Assembly (NCBI GenBank): GCA_937923795.1
Contig: CALDWI010000017.1
Location: 30,516-94,515 of the forward strand
From: an uncultured Collinsella sp.
GTDB lineage: Bacteria > Actinomycetota > Coriobacteriia > Coriobacteriales > Coriobacteriaceae
Direction of reading: 5' to 3'
DNA length: 64,000 nt
In this document: in pieces, positions 60,017 through 64,000 of the stretch
Position numbering within the stretch: position 1 is the first letter of the stretch
Layout: every line of letters begins with the position of its first letter
Made by a program: the position numbers and the translations under genes
The notes under the pieces: generated by a model
Database searches by the model: none
What the model was told of the DNA's origin: nothing
What the model saw: the letters and a program-made list of their open reading frames with translations, nothing else

Positions 60017-60598
60017 CTACATAGTATGGGTCGAATAGACCGGATCGTCCCGCCAAAGCTCCACAGCATCGCAAAGCGCAACGCCCTCACGTGCAGCGCG
60101 AGCGCGCGTGGCGTTCATGTCGATCACGCGCTGATTGCTCGAGCCCCTAAAGCGCAACGAGATATCGTACAGATCCTGAACGAACGGGCCGTCCACCAAC
60201 ATGTCGAGGCAGGCCAGGATACGGTCCGTCACCTCGGTATGATGACGGCCACCCGGCATAAGCTCCTCGAGCACGTCACCGGTAAAGCACCAAATGGTCT
60301 TGCCCGACCCAGCAGGATAGGCCGCACGCACGCGCTCGATAAAGTCAACAAGCCCCGCCTGATTCTCGGGCTCCATAGGCTCGCCACCCAGAATCGTCAG
60401 GCCATCGATAAAGGGATGATCGAGACTCTCGATAATCTTATCCTCGACGGCGCGATCGAACGGCTCGCCCGCAGCAAAGTCCCACGCGACAGAGTTAAAG
60501 CAATTCTTGCACCCACGACGGCACCCGCTCACAAACAGAGAAGTACGAACGCCTTCACCATCAGCAATATCGAAATACTTAATGTTCGCGTAGTTCAT
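60017..60598 (-). CDS. nrdG: anaerobic ribonucleotide reductase activating enzyme
   Basis: 193 residues. Radical SAM motif CRRGCKNC, GEGVRTSLFVSG and DGLTILGGEPMEPEN are typical. Reductively cleaves SAM to place the glycyl radical on NrdD. The start at 60598 has GGAG eight bases upstream; the frame extends to 60754 through a hairpin region without a site. Follows nrdD with a 426-base gap. Confidence 0.92.
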   Translation of the reverse strand: MNYANIKYFDIADGEGVRTSLFVSGCRRGCKNCFNSVAWDFAAGEPFDRAVEDKIIESLDHPFIDGLTILGGEPMEPENQAGLVDFIERVRAAYPAGSGKTIWCFTGDVLEELMPGGRHHTEVTDRILACLDMLVDGPFVQDLYDISLRFRGSSNQRVIDMNATRARAAREGVALCDAVELWRDDPVYSTHTM

Positions 60599-60613
60599 AA
60601 GTAACTCTCCCGG

Positions 60614-60697
60614 GAGGCCGGGACATATCTTCCCGTCCTCAAACATTCTCGGCCTTCGGCCTGCGAAACTGCGGGCGGGACGATATGTCCCGGCCTC
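60614..60697. repeat. inverted repeat upstream of nrdG
   Basis: GAGGCCGGGACATAT (60614-60628) faces ATATGTCCCGGCCTC (60683-60697), 15 bp perfect, around about 54 bases with more weak pairing. It ends about 16 bases before the nrdG start. Confidence 0.75.
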
Positions 60698-60875
60698 ATG
60701 CAAAGGGTAACTCAATGAACGAAGCGAACATCGAGCATAGGGTTCGAGGTCCAATAAATACTCAGCTGCAGCTCAACCGCCATCGCAAGTAAATCGCAGC
60801 TGCAGCTCAAATTATTTCCGCTAAGAACTTCGAGGAGTGAGCAGACCGCATGCCGCATCTCAGCTACATCAACTT

Positions 60876-61013
60876 GGCTGCCCCGTAGCGAGGCCCCGGA
60901 CCTTTGCTCGATATGAGTTCCGCACGAACAGGAGGCGCCAGTGGCGCCTCCGTCGTGAGCCAGGACTGTCCGAAATAGCGAGTAAAGGTCCGGGGCCTCG
61001 CTACGGGGCAGCC
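60876..61013. repeat. large hairpin element downstream of nrdD
   Basis: A perfect 30-bp inverted repeat: GGCTGCCCCGTAGCGAGGCC.. at 60876-60905 and its complement at 60984-61013. A further stem, GGAGGCGCC/GGCGCCTCC, lies inside. It begins 11 bases after the nrdD stop, so it may end the nrdD transcript or protect it. The rest of the gap (60698-60875) has two copies of CAGCTGCAGCTCAA and nothing else I can name. Confidence 0.8.
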
Positions 61014-61024
61014 TGGGATGGTTA

Positions 61025-63247
61025 TTAGAGATGCAGCACGCGGTCGCGGATCTCCTCGGTTCGACCCTGGTTCCAGAACTGGGTACCGATGTAGCCGCAC
61101 GTACGACGAGCGACATTCATCTTCTCCTGGTCGCGGTTGCCGCAGTTGGGGCACTCCCACACCAGCTTGCCATCGTCCTCGACAATCTTGATCTCACCGT
61201 CGTAGCCGCACACCTGGCAGTAGTCGCTCTTGGTGTTGAGCTCGGCGTACATGATGTTGTCGTAGATGTACTGCATCACGCGAATGACAGCCTTGAGGTT
61301 GTCCTGCATGTTGGGAACCTCGACGTAGGAGATGGCACCGCCCGGCGAAAGCTGCTGGAACATACCCTCGAACTTGAGCTTGTCGAATGCGTCGATCTCC
61401 TCGGACACATGGACGTGATAGCTGTTGGTAATGTAGCCCTTGTCCGTCACGCCCGGGATAATGCCAAAACGGCGCTGCAGGCACTTGGCAAACTTGTAGG
61501 TCGTCGACTCAAGCGGGGTGCCGTACAGCGAGAAGTCGATATCGCTTTCGGCCTTCCACTCGGCGCACTTGTCGTTCATGTGCTGCATGACGGCCATGGC
61601 AAACGGCGTGCCCTCCTTCTCGGTGTGGCTGTGACCCGTCATGTACTTAACGCACTCATACAGGCCGGCATAGCCCAGGCTGATCGTAGAGTATCCGCCC
61701 ACGAGCAGCTTGTCGATCGTCTCGCCCTTCTTCAGACGCGCCAGGGCGCCGTATTGCCAAAGAATCGGCGCGGCGTCAGAAAGTGTACCCATCAGGCGCT
61801 CATGACGGCACAGCAGGGCACGGTGACACAGCTCAAGGCGCTCATCGAAGATCTTCCAGAACTTGTCCATATCCTGGTGCGAGCTCAGTGCGACATCAGG
61901 CAGGTTGATGGTCACAACGCCCTGGTTAAAGCGACCATAGTACTTGGGCTTGTTCGGGTCGTAGTTCAGCGCGTTGGCAACGTTGTTAAAACCGTTGCCC
62001 GAACGGTCGGGCGTCAGGAAACTGCGGCAACCCATGCAGGTGTAGCAATCGCCGTTGCCGGCGGTCTCGCCCTTAGACAGCTTGAGCTCGCGCATCTTCT
62101 TCTCGGAGATGTAATCGGGCACCATGCGCTTGGCGGTGCACTTGGCAGCCAGCTGGGTCAGGTAGAAGTACGGGGAATCCTCGTGAACGTTATCGTCCTC
62201 GAGTACATAGATAAGCTTGGGGAATGCCGGGGTAATCCACACGCCGGCCTCGTTCTTAACGCCCTCGTAGCGCTGGCGAAGCGTCTCCTCCACGATCATG
62301 GCAAGGTCGTGCTTCTCCTGAGGCGTACGGGCCTCGTTAAGATACATAAAGACCGTCACGAACGGCGCCTGGCCATTGGTGGTCATAAGGGTCACGACCT
62401 GATACTGAATCGTCTGGACGCCGCGACGGATCTCGTCACGCAGGCGATCCTCAACGACCTCGCGAACCTTTTCGGGAGATGCGGAAACGCCGAGCTCCTC
62501 GAGCTCGCGGGCGACCTCGCCACGAATCTTTTGACGGCTCACCTCAACAAAGGGGGCAAGATGGGTCAGCGAGATGGACTGGCCGCCGTACTGGGAGGAA
62601 GCAACCTGGGCGATAATCTGCGTCGCAATATTGCAGGCGGTCGAGAAGCTGTGCGGCTTCTCAATCAGCGTGCCCGAAATAACAGTGCCGTTCTGGAGCA
62701 TGTCCTCCAGGTTCACCAGATCGCAGTTGTGCATATGCTGGGCAAAGTAATCCGAATCGTGGAAATGGATCAGACCCTCATTATGGGCATCCACGATCTC
62801 CTGAGGCAGCAGCACGCGCTGGGTCAGGTCCTTGGAAATCTCGCCAGCCATATAGTCGCGCTGAACGGAGTTGACGGTCGGGTTCTTGTTGGAGTTCTCC
62901 TGCTTGACCTCTTCGTTATTGCACTCGATCAGCGACAGAATCTTGTCATCGGTCGTGTTCTTCTGGCGCTTCAGGCTCTGAACATAGCGATAGATGATGT
63001 AGTGGCGGGCAACCTCGTAGCAGTCGAGACGCATGATCTCGTCCTCGACCAAATCCTGGATCTCCTCGACCGAAACGGTGTGGCCCGCGTTCTCGCATGC
63101 CTCGGCGACGTTTTGCGCCGCATAAACCACCTGGCGGTCGGTTAGACGAGAGCTCTCCTCGACCTCCAAGTTAGCGGCGCGAATGGCATTGACAATCTTA
63201 TCGATGTCAAAGACAACCTCGGTGCCGCTGCGCTTGATGATCTTCAT
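61025..63247 (-). CDS. nrdD: anaerobic ribonucleoside-triphosphate reductase
   Basis: 740 residues. N-terminal ATP-cone (MKIIKRSGTEVVFDIDKIVNAI), a large glycyl-radical barrel, the zinc site (CQVCGYDG and CPNCGNRD) and the glycyl-radical loop RRTCGYIGTQFW near the end. Reduces NTPs to dNTPs without oxygen using formate. The ATG at 63247 has AAAGAGG seven bases upstream. Regulated most likely by NrdR (box at 63503). Confidence 0.96.
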   Translation of the reverse strand: MKIIKRSGTEVVFDIDKIVNAIRAANLEVEESSRLTDRQVVYAAQNVAEACENAGHTVSVEEIQDLVEDEIMRLDCYEVARHYIIYRYVQSLKRQKNTTDDKILSLIECNNEEVKQENSNKNPTVNSVQRDYMAGEISKDLTQRVLLPQEIVDAHNEGLIHFHDSDYFAQHMHNCDLVNLEDMLQNGTVISGTLIEKPHSFSTACNIATQIIAQVASSQYGGQSISLTHLAPFVEVSRQKIRGEVARELEELGVSASPEKVREVVEDRLRDEIRRGVQTIQYQVVTLMTTNGQAPFVTVFMYLNEARTPQEKHDLAMIVEETLRQRYEGVKNEAGVWITPAFPKLIYVLEDDNVHEDSPYFYLTQLAAKCTAKRMVPDYISEKKMRELKLSKGETAGNGDCYTCMGCRSFLTPDRSGNGFNNVANALNYDPNKPKYYGRFNQGVVTINLPDVALSSHQDMDKFWKIFDERLELCHRALLCRHERLMGTLSDAAPILWQYGALARLKKGETIDKLLVGGYSTISLGYAGLYECVKYMTGHSHTEKEGTPFAMAVMQHMNDKCAEWKAESDIDFSLYGTPLESTTYKFAKCLQRRFGIIPGVTDKGYITNSYHVHVSEEIDAFDKLKFEGMFQQLSPGGAISYVEVPNMQDNLKAVIRVMQYIYDNIMYAELNTKSDYCQVCGYDGEIKIVEDDGKLVWECPNCGNRDQEKMNVARRTCGYIGTQFWNQGRTEEIRDRVLHL

Positions 63248-63502
63248 CCTCTTGCCTCTTTCGCGTCGTAGCCTCATTGCGCTTCAGAGCCAAACGATGC
63301 CCGGCAGGGCTTGCCCCTGTCTTACGGCGCCGTCGCGCAATCTGTGTTCTCGATAAACCATAAGCCTCTATGCGGACATTCCCAGGAGCCGATCAAGCGG
63401 CTCAAGGACACGTTCAAAAGAGGCAATTAAGGTCTTCGTTCTCTGTCCGCCATCTATCATACGACAAAGATGCATCTATATCCTGTATTCTTTTTTTAGG
63501 TC

Positions 63503-63522
63503 AAACACAACATATAGTGTTT
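63503..63522 (-). promoter_or_regulatory. NrdR-like box upstream of nrdD
   Basis: AAACACAACATATAGTGTTT, a dyad with perfect AAACAC/GTGTTT arms, close to the ACACnATATATnTGTGT-type NrdR consensus. A second, weak copy (ATCTATATCCTGTA) lies about 33 bases away at 63474-63487. The rest of 63248-63835 shows no gene I can support. Confidence 0.55.
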
Positions 63523-63835
63523 CAGCAGGTCAAAGCAATTAGTCATTTTGCAGACGCATTATAAATGAGGGGTATTTGACAAGTCGGTAAAACGTTACCA
63601 ACACGGCTACCTGCATGGCAGCTATAAAACCCCCTTAGTCAAGCCACTGACAAATCCTACTAAAACCAAGCCACTCACGCCAAAAGAATCCAAAAGATTA
63701 TGCTTGACCAACATGTTGCGGTCACGCTCGGCCAGGACGTATGCAATCTGCCGGCACCCCTACGGGACACGAAGACCATCGCATACAGACCTTGGATCAA
63801 AATTTGCTGGCATGTTTGGCGGCATAAAACAAAAC

Positions 63836-63860
63836 AGTCCAGAAGCAAAGCCTCTGGACT
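63836..63860 (-). terminator. terminator after the tRNA pair
   Basis: AGTCCAGA pairs with TCTGGACT around nine bases, with a T-rich run (GTTTTGTTTT) on the minus strand, just downstream of tRNA-Val. Confidence 0.7.
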
Positions 63861-63869
63861 GCGAACATT

Positions 63870-63944
63870 TGGTGGGCGTTAGAAGATTTGAACTTCTGAC
63901 CTCTTCCGTGTCAGGGAAGCGCTCTCCCCCTGAGCTAAACGCCC
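63870..63944 (-). tRNA. tRNA-Val (anticodon GAC)
   Basis: 75 bases including an encoded CCA. Acceptor GGGCGTT/AACGCCC, D arm GCTCAGGGGGAGAGC, anticodon arm CTTCC-CTGACAC-GGAAG with anticodon GAC, T arm AGAAGTTCAAATCTTCT. All stems pair. Confidence 0.93.
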
Positions 63945-63947
63945 AAA

Positions 63948-64000
63948 TGGAGCGGACAACGGGGCTCGAACCCGCGACCCCAACCTTGGCAAGGTTGTGC
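63948..64000 (-). tRNA. tRNA-Gly (anticodon GCC), partial at the window edge
   Basis: Visible part: anticodon arm CAACC-TTGCCAA-GGTTG with GCC, T arm CGGGTTCGAGCCCCG and the 3' acceptor strand with encoded CCA. The 5' part lies beyond the window. Three bases from tRNA-Val, same strand. Confidence 0.9.

Noticed and set aside
61031..63145. 704-codon open frame on the plus strand
   Set aside because: Reverse reading of nrdD, which has every expected motif.
63248..63480. Cobalamin riboswitch before nrdD
   Set aside because: No B12 box pattern was found; class III reductases do not need cobalamin.

Overview
The window is GC-rich and gene-dense and looks like a chromosomal segment of a strictly anaerobic Coriobacteriia member, most likely Collinsella or a close relative. 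This is an inference from the anaerobic ribonucleotide reductase pair, the DUF3793-flavodoxin pair, a ferredoxin-domain aldo/keto reductase, codon usage and the type of repeats, not from a database match. Most genes are ordinary core genes. The unusual parts are a visibly AT-rich island near the left end, an AT-rich secreted-protease pair, a large Amadori-product cluster, a small conjugation-like cassette, and several inverted-repeat elements.

Layout. 1-1959 is a partial glutamine-dependent NAD synthase. 2148-6046 is a compact minus-strand operon encoding a DUF2087 protein, an MFS exporter, a cobalamin-binding radical SAM enzyme with PqqD-like C-terminal segments, and a 36-residue peptide. 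It has the make-up of a small RiPP (ribosomally made, modified peptide) pathway, and its radical SAM gene carries an apparent frameshift at a six-G tract. 6126-8931 holds three genes of unknown role. 8985-10482 encodes a Tat-exported cysteine-peptidase-like protein and an overlapping lipoprotein. 10763-15659 carries ettA, an sdpRI-like operon, a 28-residue hydrophobic peptide, tcdA and tatD, and ends in a 230-bp inverted-repeat element.

15961-27359 is a long minus-strand catabolic cluster: a GntR/UTRA regulator, a YfcC-type carrier, an amidohydrolase, FrlC-, FrlB- and FrlD-like enzymes, then after an internal terminator a second PfkB kinase, a second amidohydrolase, YjbQ, BtpA/SgcQ and an FGGY kinase. 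The first half predicts uptake and breakdown of fructoselysine-like glycated amines; the second half looks like an added sugar branch of unknown substrate. 27418-28983 holds two HAD phosphatases. 29328-32346 is an iteron-like repeat array followed by a hypothetical gene, a ClpP-like protease and a soluble VirD4-like ATPase whose 3' end runs into deoC.

33211-39543 contains pgi, a truncated Fe-ADH relative, an SOS-type Y-family polymerase with YolD, a heavy-metal-binding protein with a CsoR-like operator, and the DUF3793-flavodoxin pair. 39661-42764 is a polar amino-acid ABC transporter whose permease carries an extra N-terminal exported domain. 42912-47936 carries nfo, two oxidoreductases, panE and small genes, with two copies of a covarying hairpin repeat. 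48123-53876 includes an exported wall-type protein, metY with a Cys/Met-containing leader peptide, a divergent LysR regulator, rnhA and an acylphosphatase. 53938-59949 has a PerR-type Fur protein, an orphan UreE-like protein paired with SlyD, two peptidases and a folE-HD-folB operon. 60017-63247 is nrdDG, separated by two large hairpins and preceded by a NrdR-like box. tRNA-Val and a partial tRNA-Gly close the window.
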